Made by a program: the position numbers and the translations under genes. DNA of 64,000 nucleotides from assembly GCA_949317995.1 (NCBI GenBank), contig OX439046.1, positions 36,802,002-36,866,001 on the forward strand, in the 5' to 3' direction. The notes beneath the pieces were generated by a model that had not been told where the DNA came from, did not search any database, and worked only from the letters and a program-made list of their open reading frames with translations. Source of the DNA: Acholoe squamosa (Eukaryota > Annelida > Polychaeta > Phyllodocida > Polynoidae). Shown piece by piece: positions 1 through 10,175 of the stretch; positions within the stretch are counted from its first letter, which is position 1; the number at the start of each line of letters is the position of its first letter.

Positions 1-2410
1 CGTCTTTTATGCTGGAATTGTACTTAGTCTTTCCGTGTAATAGATACCCGTTGATTTACCTGATGTGAATCACTCATGATATGAATCACTCACTTCGGAA
101 TATAAACATCTCATGCACCGTCTCCCTACGCATAGCTCAATTATATAGTTAATTTTAAGGATCTATGATGTATTTTATTTTAAACCATTTTTTTGGAGTT
201 GCTTGCCCCGTAGGGGCCGGGAACGCAGCGACCGTAGCAATTCCATTATGTTTTCGGTTTGTCAGTGACGTCACGGTCACCTTGTGACGCTTTTTGTGAC
301 ATCATACGTCGGCCGTGATGTCACACGTCCGCCGCAGAGTGGCAACTCCTATCCGTGGCCCTTGCCACATTTTTCTTGTTGAACCAATTTTTATCCATTC
401 ATGGTTTATCTTATTTGAAAATGTGCAATACGGAACATAATGTAAATGGTGTCTCTGCCATGCAATACCAGTATTGGACGCACACTTCCATAGTTCAAAT
501 AAGTAATAACAATCAGTGTCTGCACACAAACACCGCTGGCTATGACTACTGCCCTACTAGTTATCTCTACTCACATTCCTCAGTGGATACCCCAACCCTA
601 AAGATATGAGAGAGCATCACAGGTAGACCCGATCTGAACTATTATACTTACAAACATACAAACGAACCATATGTATATAGAATACTATATATGTTATACA
701 TTTGTATGTTATAAACTCTGTATAAACATACGTAAACTTGTTAGCAGCTGGGTATATTATACATGATAACATATTCATATATAAACACTGTAGCTGGAGG
801 GTTCCAGGGTAAGTAAGGGGTGGTTCTAGTTACTGTTTGTAGAGACAACACCTGGAGTGTCGACAACTTGAAGACGTTAGATCAGACATAGAGGGAACTA
901 CGCTAACTTCACCACTTCTCACCTAATCTGATGTTGAGATCTCTCAAGCTCGTGTGTAAGTCATTCCTGAATGATACACGAAGTGCATGTATTACTACTG
1001 TACATAAGAGAGGGCAACAGGGATTGATATTACTTATCGACTACATTGTTTTCAAAGAGGGGTTGTGGCAACATTTCCATAAATTGTACCTGTCACAGCT
1101 TAGCATTTTCTTGCTGGACAGGCCTATATTAAAATGTTCAAGTGAGGAGGTTAGATCATTAATATTACTGCTTCGCCCATATCTGCATGCATTTTCTAAG
1201 AAACTACATAGCTGCCCCGGGATTGCTGTTAAATGTAAATTCACACAGAGTGGCTCAAGAAGTTATTTTTGAGGAACCAAATGGTAGCCATACCATAATT
1301 TCCATACAGACCAAACGGGCCTTTGTGCAATTGGCAATAGGCAGAACCGTATTTTTTTTAAAAGTTTGAGAACGCTTGAAATGGGCTGTTTAAAAAGGTG
1401 TTAAAAGATGTTTTTCTTACATATAAAAATGTTATAGTACTATTATACATGTGTATGTTAAAAAAAAAAACGGTCGGCAAAGAAATCATTCTAAAACGTA
1501 ATTAAGTTTTTTTTTACATCAAAAATATTTTTTAGGTATGTTAAAAACGGTTTTAAACCCAAGCTAACCCACACTTGTTTTTTTTTTTTTAAATTACTTT
1601 GGCATAATTTACAAGCACAAAAATGACGCTATTTTCCGTTAAAGAAACACGTTGTCCTACCGACTGATATCGCTGATGGAACGGTAAAACCCACTGATAA
1701 GACATACCATGATGGGTACCTTATCCCTGGTTAACATTCACTTCCAGGGACATGCTGGTCCCATCTTCTCAGTTCTTATCAGTTTGTGTCACCGGAACCA
1801 GCTCCAGACAAGCTAGTGGCCAATACAGGCTGTATGTATAGGATCCTCTGAAATGACCTGCTGAGTGAGATTATCTTTTTGGTGTGTTCTTTGATCTATT
1901 GTAATTTGCATCGGAATAGGTTGCACAGAGACCTCGAAGGAAATAACACCAGCATCAACAACTATTTGTAGAAATTTGAAAAATGTCGTCTGCCCAGGGG
2001 ACAGTTGAAAGGGGGCACCTGGAGGCCATTATAACACACTATATAGATAGATATAGTGATGTAGCAGGCGAGTTGCAGCAATGTAGGAGTCGTATATTAT
2101 GACATACCATATACCCCGGTAGTAGTGGTGGTGGGAAACTTGGTACAGAAGAAGCCGACCCATGGTGTTTTTTTTTTAAAGAAAATAGTTTTTGACAATA
2201 AGCACGGTACTGCCAATGGACATGGAAATGTTCTATGCATCTGAGATCCTGCGAATTGAGCTGAATTCAGGGATTAAAATAAACCTATCTAGACTAGCCC
2301 CATACACAGTATCTTCTGCTATGTCATATTACGTACTTTTTTAAATGACTGCTGGGATTGGTGCATCTGTGGAGACGGTGGTCTACCATCTATGGGGGGC
2401 AAGAAGGCCT
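1..2410. other. AT-rich intergenic DNA, no gene recognised
   Basis: No reading frame here looks like a known family or has coding-type third-position bias. The longest (931-1272, plus) gives no recognisable motif. Around 262-335 there is a perfect palindromic CRE/ATF site (TGACGTCA at 266-273) with several TGACG/TGATGTCA half-site relatives, next to a GC-richer patch at 205-235. Poly-T and poly-A runs are common at 1450-1620. Confidence 0.5.
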
Positions 2411-2417
2411 CCCTTAA

Positions 2418-2552
2418 GAGCTAGTTCCACAGCGTCGGTCGGGTCCATTTTTTTTGCTAATCCGACCGATTTTTATATAGGAAATGTATGAAAAAAAATC
2501 GTCGGATTATCAAAAACTGGACCCGACCGACACTGTGGAACCAGCCCTTTAG
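2418..2552. mobile_element. Short foldback MITE
   Basis: The left end GTTCCACAGCGTCGGTCGGG returns in inverse orientation at the right end as CCCGACCGACACTGTGGAAC. The middle is also partly self-complementary around two oppositely placed AATCCGAC boxes. It has no coding capacity. The ends are approximate and I could not fix a target duplication. Confidence 0.6.
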
Positions 2553-2660
2553 GTTGTCAATGTAGCAGTTTACAGCTCCAGGGTGACGCCCACCACGTGG
2601 GGAGCATGTCGTCTGGCGGCCATACATCCACCCTCCACTGACTAAAGCGGTAAATCCACT

Positions 2661-2990
2661 ATGACGCATAGGCCATCTTGCATCTGAAAATGGACGCATG
2701 AGCTGGACGCAGAGCCAGTGGAGGCAGTCTCATGCGTCAGATTATTGAAGCAAAGGACAGACACATAGGGTTGAGTCTGGAGCCACTGTCCATGCATCTC
2801 CCATGCATCCTCCATGCATCTATAGACGCACGGCAGACGCATGAGTGGAAGCAGATTGTTGTCATGCGTGCGTCAACAAACTTATGAAAGTCAGACGCAA
2901 ACAGACGCATACCTCTGTATTTAAATATCAAAAGCAATTAGAGATTTCCATGCATCTGCCTATGCGTCTGCCGAAGGGCGCTCCATCTAG
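2661..2990. repeat. Left subterminal GACGCAT boxes
   Basis: At least nine copies of GACGCAT or its complement ATGCGTC, plus one-base variants such as CATGCATC, lie in both orientations within about 330 bp of the left terminus. The same boxes fill the right subterminal region. Clusters of this kind are usually where a transposase or its Myb/MADF partner binds; that role is inferred, not shown. Confidence 0.7.
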
Positions 2991-4175
2991 TGTGAGATAA
3001 ACACAACTTCTAGTTCCTCTCCTTCACGCACATTGGTGCCACTGTAGTGAACGTATCATGTGACCTAGTCTGTCTGTACAAACAGAAAACCAAAATGGCT
3101 TCCCATCGGACCAAACGTGCCTCCAAAGAGGAAGAAATCAATGAAATCCCAGACAGCCCGCCTCTCAAAGACACAAAGAAGGCAGGAAAGAAGAAGGTTG
3201 GTTCTTCTAGCACTCCCTTAAAGGCAAGGAAGGCGGCTCCTGTGCTTACTAGAAGTTTCCCGCGGTTTAAGAAGGTCGGCAAATCAAAAGCTCGGGTGGG
3301 TCTCCCTCCTCCCAAGAAGAGGGGTAGGCCAAAGAAGTCGACTCCACCTTCTGCTTCTGTACAAGAGGACAGCGAGAGCGATGAAGAGAACATTCCTGGT
3401 ACCCCCCAGTGTGATAATTCTGTGACTGGTCAAGGTAAGCTGCGCATATCCCCCAGCCTGAATGGCCAGACAGAAGACATTCTTGTACACAGAGAAGGAA
3501 CTAAATGTCATAAATCTAGTAAATCCCTGCAGTTTGAAAGACTGCCAGAAGAGTCAGGAGAGGATGAGTCTGATTCTCAGTCGCAGTCCCTTCTGCCTAA
3601 GATGCCTAAATCAAAACGTTCCCGCAAGAGGGCAGCTAAGTCCAAGGAGGATGAGCTTGATGTCGACAGCGAGGACAATCCAACCCAGGAAGAAATGGAA
3701 GATATCTTGAACCGATCTCAAGGTACTATGGAAGGTGAGTTATAAGTTTGAGTCTGGACCCTAATATTGATGTCAGAAGCCATCCATGAAAGACATCATG
3801 CAAAGTAGAAATTTATTGTTTCCCAACCTACCTGGAAGTTATTTCTGTTGGCTTTTAAGATAAGGTTAAGCAAAGGTCTATTATAAAAAAGTTTAATATT
3901 TTTTTTTCACCTTTACTTACCCTGAAAACAAATAAAAATGTACCAAATGCCTACATGTTAAAGAAACTTTTGTGCAAAGTCGGTTTAATTTTATGTTTGA
4001 GCTTTCCTTTGAAGTCAGTTTGCTGTAAATTATTTCTTATGTGAACAAGTGTGTTTAATTGAATTTCTTCTCTTTATCTCTCTTCTAAGGTCATGGTGAT
4101 TACACAAAACATCCAGTTCTAGACCAGGATCAACAAGAAGAAGACGGTGAAGAGGTAGACCCAGACGCAGCCCTG

Positions 4176-4264
4176 CTAGCACTACTCATCCGAATGATGT
4201 CTTTTTTACGTAAATAACATGAGTTTTTACGTAAGAACAACATAAATTGCACGAGTTGTGTTAG
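4176..4264. mobile_element. 89-bp MITE, copy 1, in the MADF exon
   Basis: This element starts CTAGCAC and ends GTGTTAG, with imperfect terminal inverted repeats, and is flanked by CTG on both sides (4173-4175 and 4265-4267). An inverted second copy of the same length lies at 16355-16443 between CAG duplications, with about a dozen differences by eye. Taking out the 89 bp plus one CTG keeps the exon frame open, which supports the borders. A 3-bp CWG target site is unlike the TWA of the host transposon. Confidence 0.8.
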
Positions 4265-4500
4265 CTGGGAGAGGACCTTGCCAACCTCCAATCGACTATG
4301 ATGAAAATGACTCCATCCAAATTTGACTTGAGATTTGAAGACAAGGATATGGAAACTTGGTGGACAGAAGACCCTACCCGTGAGGAGACTCTATGCAGGC
4401 TCTGGGAACAGGAGAGAGCTCTCTATGATATGAGGGCTAATGGCTATCGGGTGGCATCTGTGAAGGATTTGATCTACGCCAAAATGACAGTTATTCTTAA

Positions 4501-5213
4501 CCCTTTCGTGCCCAGATTTATTTTGGGAAAGATGATTTATTCAACAAACTTGACATAGTAGATGTCATTACCTATATTATGTTCAGATTAAAGCACTGAT
4601 TCAAATGGTAACAAAGAGGGCAGTAAAATAGCTTTCAGAAAATGTAATATGAAGCATATCATAGTTTTATATTTATCAGTAGGGAATGATGATGGTACAA
4701 GATGTTGAGATGTGCTGATTTTTTTATATAGGTGTCCAGAAAATCTTTTTTGATTAGATTTTGGTGGGGAATATGCTATTTTCAATCCATAAAGCATTAT
4801 TTTGACATTTCAAAGAAAGCTATAATGATCAAAATTGAAAAAGATATGTATCATAATTGGATTCCTTGGAGAAAATCACAAAAAAAATATTTGATCAATA
4901 TTTTTGGTATTTTTATCAATATTTTTTTGCAATTTAGTGAATTTTCTGTATTTTCCCATTATTCTGATGACCAGAGCGCGCACTTTTCATGTTTTTTAAG
5001 CCTATTTTCATTCATTATTTTCTGCAATAGGATCTATTAATAATTATTTACCTAATGCACCATGACAAATTTGGCATCATTGGAAAGCCCTTGATATTAC
5101 GAGTTTTCTGGTGTCAGAATTATCTTAATCTGATTAATATTTAACTCATGGTGGTCTATTGAACATATATACATGCTTAAGAGCGCACTTTTGCTAATCT
5201 GGGCACGTAAGGG
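4501..5213. mobile_element. 713-bp TTAA element (piggyBac-type MITE)
   Basis: The left end CCCTTTCGTGCCCAGATT matches the inverted right end CCCTTACGTGCCCAGATT. TTAA flanks both sides (4497-4500 and 5214-5217). CCC termini with a TTAA duplication fit piggyBac; Kolobok also uses TTAA. The interior is AT-rich with no transposase. It sits inside the MADF exon of the Harbinger partner gene, and the exon reads through in frame when the element and one TTAA are ignored. Confidence 0.85.
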
Positions 5214-5760
5214 TTAAGGTTCCACGTGAGTAATTATTTTGTTCCTTTAATCCCTGTTTCCTAGATGTTTTTTTTTGTTATTCAATACTTAACATAGGCT
5301 ATTCAATAAAAACCTGACCCTAAGTTTCTGGTTGACAGTTTCATAACTAAAGTATTTGAAATAATACAAATTTAAAACATTGGTTCATTTTATACAAACA
5401 TCTGGCTGCAAGATATTACTTGTCCCTTTTTCCAGCAAAGAAAATCGAAATCAGGATGAGGAGTCTCCGAAACATGTAATCCAAGATACTGAAAACTGCT
5501 AAAAGTGGTTCAGCTGCTGTAGGTAAAACCCCTCGACAGAAGGAGATATGCAGGTTGGTCGGGTTCTTAAGAACTTACTTGAACCAGAACGAAACCTACA
5601 ACACCTACTCTGGACACAGCCCCAGGAAGGCCACCTTCACATCTACCCCTAAGTCAAAGGGAACAGTTTCCCAGCCTATCGACTTAGAGGTAAGAGTGTG
5701 CTTTAGTTTATAACTTTTAGCCCCCTTCTGTGTAAGTCTATTTTCCCTCAAAGAATCTCA

Positions 5761-5763
<3 letters not shown>

Positions 5764-5815
<52 letters not shown>
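5764..5815. repeat. (TA)n microsatellite
   Basis: About 25 TA dinucleotides in a row, within the last intron of the Harbinger partner gene. Confidence 0.97.
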
Positions 5816-5816
<1 letters not shown>

Positions 5817-7404
5817 CCTTAAAAAAATAATTAAGTCTGCATTTTTGGTGAAAACAAAGAGGTCCCTTGTTTTTAGTCATGATTTATAATTGTAGAGGTG
5901 TTTTTTTTGTTGAAGCTCATGAAGGGTTAAGATGTCATGGTAAATAATATTAGCCAGAGAGTGCATAAATTTCCTTTTTTTTTCAGACTGACGAGAACTT
6001 GGAGGGGTTGTCTCAGATACCATTCCAACCTAAGCGCCAGAAGGTGAAGCAGGAACAAGAACAACTAGCTCAAGAGTTGGATCAAGATGAGGATGAAGGT
6101 GAAGGAGACGGTGAGGGTGAGGGTAAGGATGAGGAAGACGATGAGGGTGAGGTTGAGGGTACTCCTGTGTTCCAGTCTAGTAAAAAACATTATAGCAGAA
6201 ACCAACACATTGGGACGCAGGCTGCAGCACACCGATCTAAGCATCTGAGTCCACCACGCAATCCACAGAAGAAACAGAGTCAGCCTGCTAAGTCGGGAGA
6301 ATCATCCAGCCAGCTGCAAGGATACAGCACCTGCAGCTTCTACCTCCAAAGACACTGTGAAAGGTGCAGGCAAAGGGCTGCATCAGACCTCAAGCAAAGG
6401 TAAGGGCCAGGAAACAGCCTTGGATAGGTACAAAAGGTTGTTCAGCAAAGCAGAAGTGAAATCTGGCCTGCATTATTCTGAGGATGGCTCCTCCCAGCGA
6501 GCTTCTCTCTACCAACCATACACAGGAAAGGAGACCTGCATGCATGGGGGTGAGTCTTCCATGTGGGACAGGTCTACTCACTATGGTGTCTGCAAATTGG
6601 TACACCAAGCAAGGACCTGACCATCGTCGGGCCCGTGAGGCTGAGCTGGACAAAAAGAAAGCCGAGAAGGCCAAGAACGACCCAGTGTTGAGGATGATGG
6701 AAAAAAAATCCGAAAACCTAGAAAAAATGGTAGAAGTTTTGTCTAAACCCAAACCCACTAGTCAGCCTCTTACCTCAGACCCTGTTTCATCCGATGCCCA
6801 ACTGTTGGCCGACTCTTTGGTCAGACAGGTAGAGCAGATGTCACGGAAACTGCAAAGAAAGTTCATGCGTCATGTCACTAACATGGCGTATGATGCATTA
6901 GATGGGGACTGGCCTTCTAAGTAAACTTGATTCATGTTTGTCGTTCACGATGACTATGCATAAAAGACGGAAGGTGTCAAATAACACAAGACAACACAAA
7001 TTTGTTTGAACATTTTGTATAAAAAAGGAAAAGAACTTTGTGTTTTTTTATATAATTCTGCAAGGAAACCTTGCGCGGTGCTTAATATGGAAAATTACAT
7101 GTTCATGTCTTATGTTACTATAACAAGTATTTATCCAAGTTTTTACAGTTGGTGCTCAAGAATCTTTTGTTTTAGATGAATGATGCATGATTCAAACTCA
7201 CGATTTTTTATTTTTGGTTCTCTCGACGCTCTAGGACTTAACTTAAAAAGGTGAGCGTCTATATATTAAATGACAGTACAATCAGCGTCTACAAACTAAA
7301 AGTGTACATGTATAAAAGACTTTCCCTCAAGGATCATGATCTCATGACTCTGCATTTAAACACATACGGGCACTGAAGTAAAACATAAATAATTTATTCT
7401 ATGC

Positions 7405-7424
7405 TTACACACACACACACACAT
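7405..7424. repeat. (CA)n microsatellite
   Basis: Short ACAC run in the gap between the two Harbinger genes. The rest of 6925-7756 is AT-rich, with polyadenylation-like AATAAA motifs on the plus strand near 7577, and shows no gene. Confidence 0.8.
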
Positions 7425-7756
7425 ATTTATATCTTTTTTTTTGTTCATGTTTGTTCACTTAGCAGGGCTAGAGTTCCTTATATCCTGCCTCACTGAAGGG
7501 AGAAGCCTACACATGTATCACAAAAGTGCCTTAAGCAACAGTATATTCCAGTTCAAGAACTTGTGTTGATTTCTTTAATAAAGGTTCATGTTTTGTTGTA
7601 AATCATACTATTTCTTTATTTCTATCTGAATGATATGCATACATAAGTTTGACTCATGAACCACAGTGTACATGACTTACTTAGATGAAAAGGAAATGTC
7701 TCTGACATTGTCATTACTGCCCACACACTAAAGTTCATCGACTCCGGGGTCCACAC

Positions 7757-9872
7757 TTAGCGCTCAAAGTAGAAGTCATGTTGCATCACAACGTCCCACT
7801 GTTTGGGAAGTTCTCCCTCCTTGGTCAGACACCATCCCGCGAGATTGTTCCTCATTATCTTGACCCTGTCTGATCGGTTCCGTACAGAAGTAGGCTTTCC
7901 GCCTGGGAGGACCTTCTCTGCACGCCACAGACCTTTGTGCTGTTTGTAGTCTTTCCCCTCCCAGTCGCAAGCTTCCTTCGGAAGGTATGCTCCTGGGGCC
8001 ACTGTTCTAAGGTAATTATGCAGAGCCACACATGCCAGTACTATAATGTCCACATTTTCTGGAGCCATTTCTATTTCTCGGCGGAAAATCCTGAAACGAG
8101 TGGCCAGGATCCCAAAGGCATTCTCCACACACCGTCTAGACCTGCTGAGGTGGTAGTTGAATATCCTCTGCTGGGGGGTGAGTTTGGTGGAGGGATATGG
8201 CTTCATAAGTCTCTCACTCATCTCGAATGCATCATCAGCAAGAAAATGATAGGACAAGTCCCCGTTGAAGCCTGGAAATGTTGAGGGTTCTGGCACATTA
8301 AGGGGGTTACCTGCGGCATCAACATCCTGAGCAAAGGAGGAGTACTTCCAGATAGTGCTATCTGATGCTTTACCTTCCGCTCCGACATCCACATATGTGA
8401 ACTTATAGTCTGCATCAACTAAGGCAAATAGAATTATGCTGTAATATCCTTTGTAATTGTTATAGTTCGAACCAGACTTCTTTGGCTTCTTAATCCGGAT
8501 GTGCTTCCCATCCAAAGAACCCAGAACATGTGGCATGTTCCACTTGTCGTGGTACCCTTTGGCTATGGCTAACCACTCATCTCTCGTGGTAGGCGGCTAA
8601 AACATAAAAAAAAAATCACAGTCAGATAGAAGCAGACTTAGACTTGCGTTTCTCCACTTGGGTAATTCTTTTACTCCCACACTCAGACTTCAGGAATTTT
8701 TTTTTATTGGAGAGTTTTATATGGAATGAAAGGTCTATTACCATGTCACAGACAGTATTAAATTGGTTCCTTTTATTACATTTTTTAGCAGAGATGTACT
8801 TTATTTTCTTTTTTTTTTGGGGAGGGGGAACATCAACATAGTCTAATGACACATACCTTCAAGTAGGTTTCATGCAGGGCTCTGAAGATGGATTTGCAAG
8901 TGTCTCTCACTATGGGTAGCACCGTCGACTCACCTACAAGGTAACCCTGGTGAAGAGTCATAACACTGTCTCCTGGAGAAGAAAAACACATAATTAAAAA
9001 TAATTGACTGAAATATTGTGTGAAGTTTATCAAATTATTTTGATATAAAGCGACTCACAACTTTTTGGCCATAAATAAAAAAAAAATGTATTCATCTAAT
9101 TCTGAACTTGAGATAAACGAGAAGGAAAAATTTCACCCTTTTGTGTCTGTACAGACTCAAACTTCTTACCTCGTGTCAGATACCTGATAGTCAAGCTCAG
9201 TCTCTCCTCAGCTGTGACTGCATCATGGAAAGATGTGTCCTGGTATGTGATGTACGGTCGCACCATCTCTAGCAGGTCCTCGTACACCTCTGGTGACATG
9301 CATGTAGTCTTCTTGAACTCAGAAATGCAACCGAGCTTAAAATAAGGCAAAAAAATATGTTAAGGCCAGGAAATTTTTATTTTATTTTTAGGTTTATGGT
9401 TTTCAAAGAGATGCCACTTTTTACATAGGGGTCCATACAGACTCCATCTCATGAGTGTGCATCTAAAATTGTTTTTGAGGACATGGCCAATTCTTTTTAT
9501 TGATATGTTTTAATTCTATGAAAGTAAAAAATAACAGAGGCATGAGACTAGGCCTTATGTCGACATTGACCCGTGACATGGGGATGACAATAAATGTACT
9601 GGTAAAACAGCATAAAAAATTCTCACCCTCAGAAAATCCTCTTCCAGCCTGGCAAGGGATCTTTTTATCCTTTCCTCCTTCCTCGAACACAGATATGGGT
9701 GCACCCAATATGTGTGTGACCTCTGCACCTTGTGGTTGTGCAAGATGTAGTCGTCATCCAAGTCATCATCCATGATGACATAGGCTGCCAGGTTCCTCAG
9801 ATTCTGCAGATGTTCCTCTTCTATAGACTGCGCCTGTGCCTGAATCTCAACCTGTTTTCTTTTGTGTGACAT
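7757..9872 (-). CDS. PIF/Harbinger transposase, four exons, apparently intact
   Basis: DDE (DDE_Tnp_4 type) transposase. Exons on the minus strand: 9872-9627, 9335-9170, 8972-8857, 8596-7757, each bounded by AG and GT (GTGAGA, GTAAGA, GTATGT). Together they form one 455-codon frame. The start was placed at MSHKRKQ (9872), inside a longer open frame. The N-terminal helical region has the family pattern around PEVYEDLLEMVRPYI and EERLSLTIRYLTRG. Exon 4 carries the catalytic core: first Asp in GSLDGKHIRI, a GKASDST block, second Asp in FLADDAF, and Glu in CVENAFGILATRFRIF. It ends at FYFER just inside the right subterminal repeats. No stop or frameshift was seen. The partner gene on the other strand is broken, so activity would need a partner supplied elsewhere. 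Exon borders are predictions from splice signals and frame. Confidence 0.88.
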
Positions 9873-9929
9873 GATGTTTCCAAACACCACCGACTTTCCT
9901 CTCCACGAAAGACCCAAACAGAGGTCACG

Positions 9930-10165
9930 TGACCACACGCACAGACAGATGCATGCGTAGTGGAAGTAGTCTCAGGCGTGCGTCTTCCACGCGTCTGCTA
10001 AAGACACACACTCACGGCCAGTGGAAGCAACTGATGGGTCTGCGTCTGTAGACACAGACCCATGAAGCTAAGTTGTTTTTGAAGACGCACGACCAGACGC
10101 ATGGCTGAGACGCATGCGATTGCCCCCAAAACAGACGCATCGCTAACGCATTAGCCATGCGTCCT
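9930..10165. repeat. Right subterminal GACGCAT boxes
   Basis: Seven or more GACGCA/TGCGTC boxes in both orientations, such as CCAGACGCATGGC and GAGACGCATGCG, mirror the left subterminal cluster and end at the terminal ATGCGTCCTAGTGGAT. Confidence 0.7.
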
Positions 10166-10175
10166 AGTGGATTTA

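Larger units (their letters stand above)
3095..6924 (+). pseudogene. Harbinger partner gene, AT-hook/MADF/BESS type, broken
   Basis: This is the second Harbinger protein, which in this superfamily binds DNA and helps bring the transposase to the ends. Exon 1 (3095-3734) is Lys/Ser-rich and carries an AT hook (KKRGRPKK). GTGAGT follows it. Exon 2 starts at 4090 after CTAAG and holds the first half of a MADF domain (ETLCRLWEQERALYDM). Exon 3 (5436-5689, CCAG/GTAAGA) holds the second half (IEIRMRSLRN and KSGSAAVGKTPRQ). Exon 4 (from 5987) has an acidic Glu/Gly repeat and, in another frame, a BESS-like tail near 6780-6910. Exon 2 is interrupted by an 89-bp and a 713-bp element; removing them restores one frame across both sites. 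A TAA at 5477-5479 sits where MADF proteins usually have an aromatic residue. The frame also changes between about 6360 and 6500, which could be a frameshift or an intron. The gene is almost certainly non-functional. Confidence 0.75.
2654..10172. mobile_element. PIF/Harbinger DNA transposon, 7.5 kb
   Basis: The two ends are inverted copies of an ATCCACTA(T/G)GACGCAT(A/G) terminus. The left end is flanked by TAA. The right end is flanked by TTA, or by TAA if the border moves by one or two bases; all fit the TWA target of PIF/Harbinger. Inside are the two genes typical of the superfamily in divergent/convergent layout: a DDE transposase on the minus strand (7757-9872) and a DNA-binding MADF-type partner on the plus strand (3095-6924). 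The outer 350 bp on each side are full of GACGCAT boxes. The transposase gene looks complete. The partner gene is damaged by two nested elements and at least one stop. Confidence 0.9.

Noticed and set aside
931-1272. 113-codon frame in the left intergenic region
   Set aside because: No motif, no codon bias and no splice context; length is within chance for this base composition.
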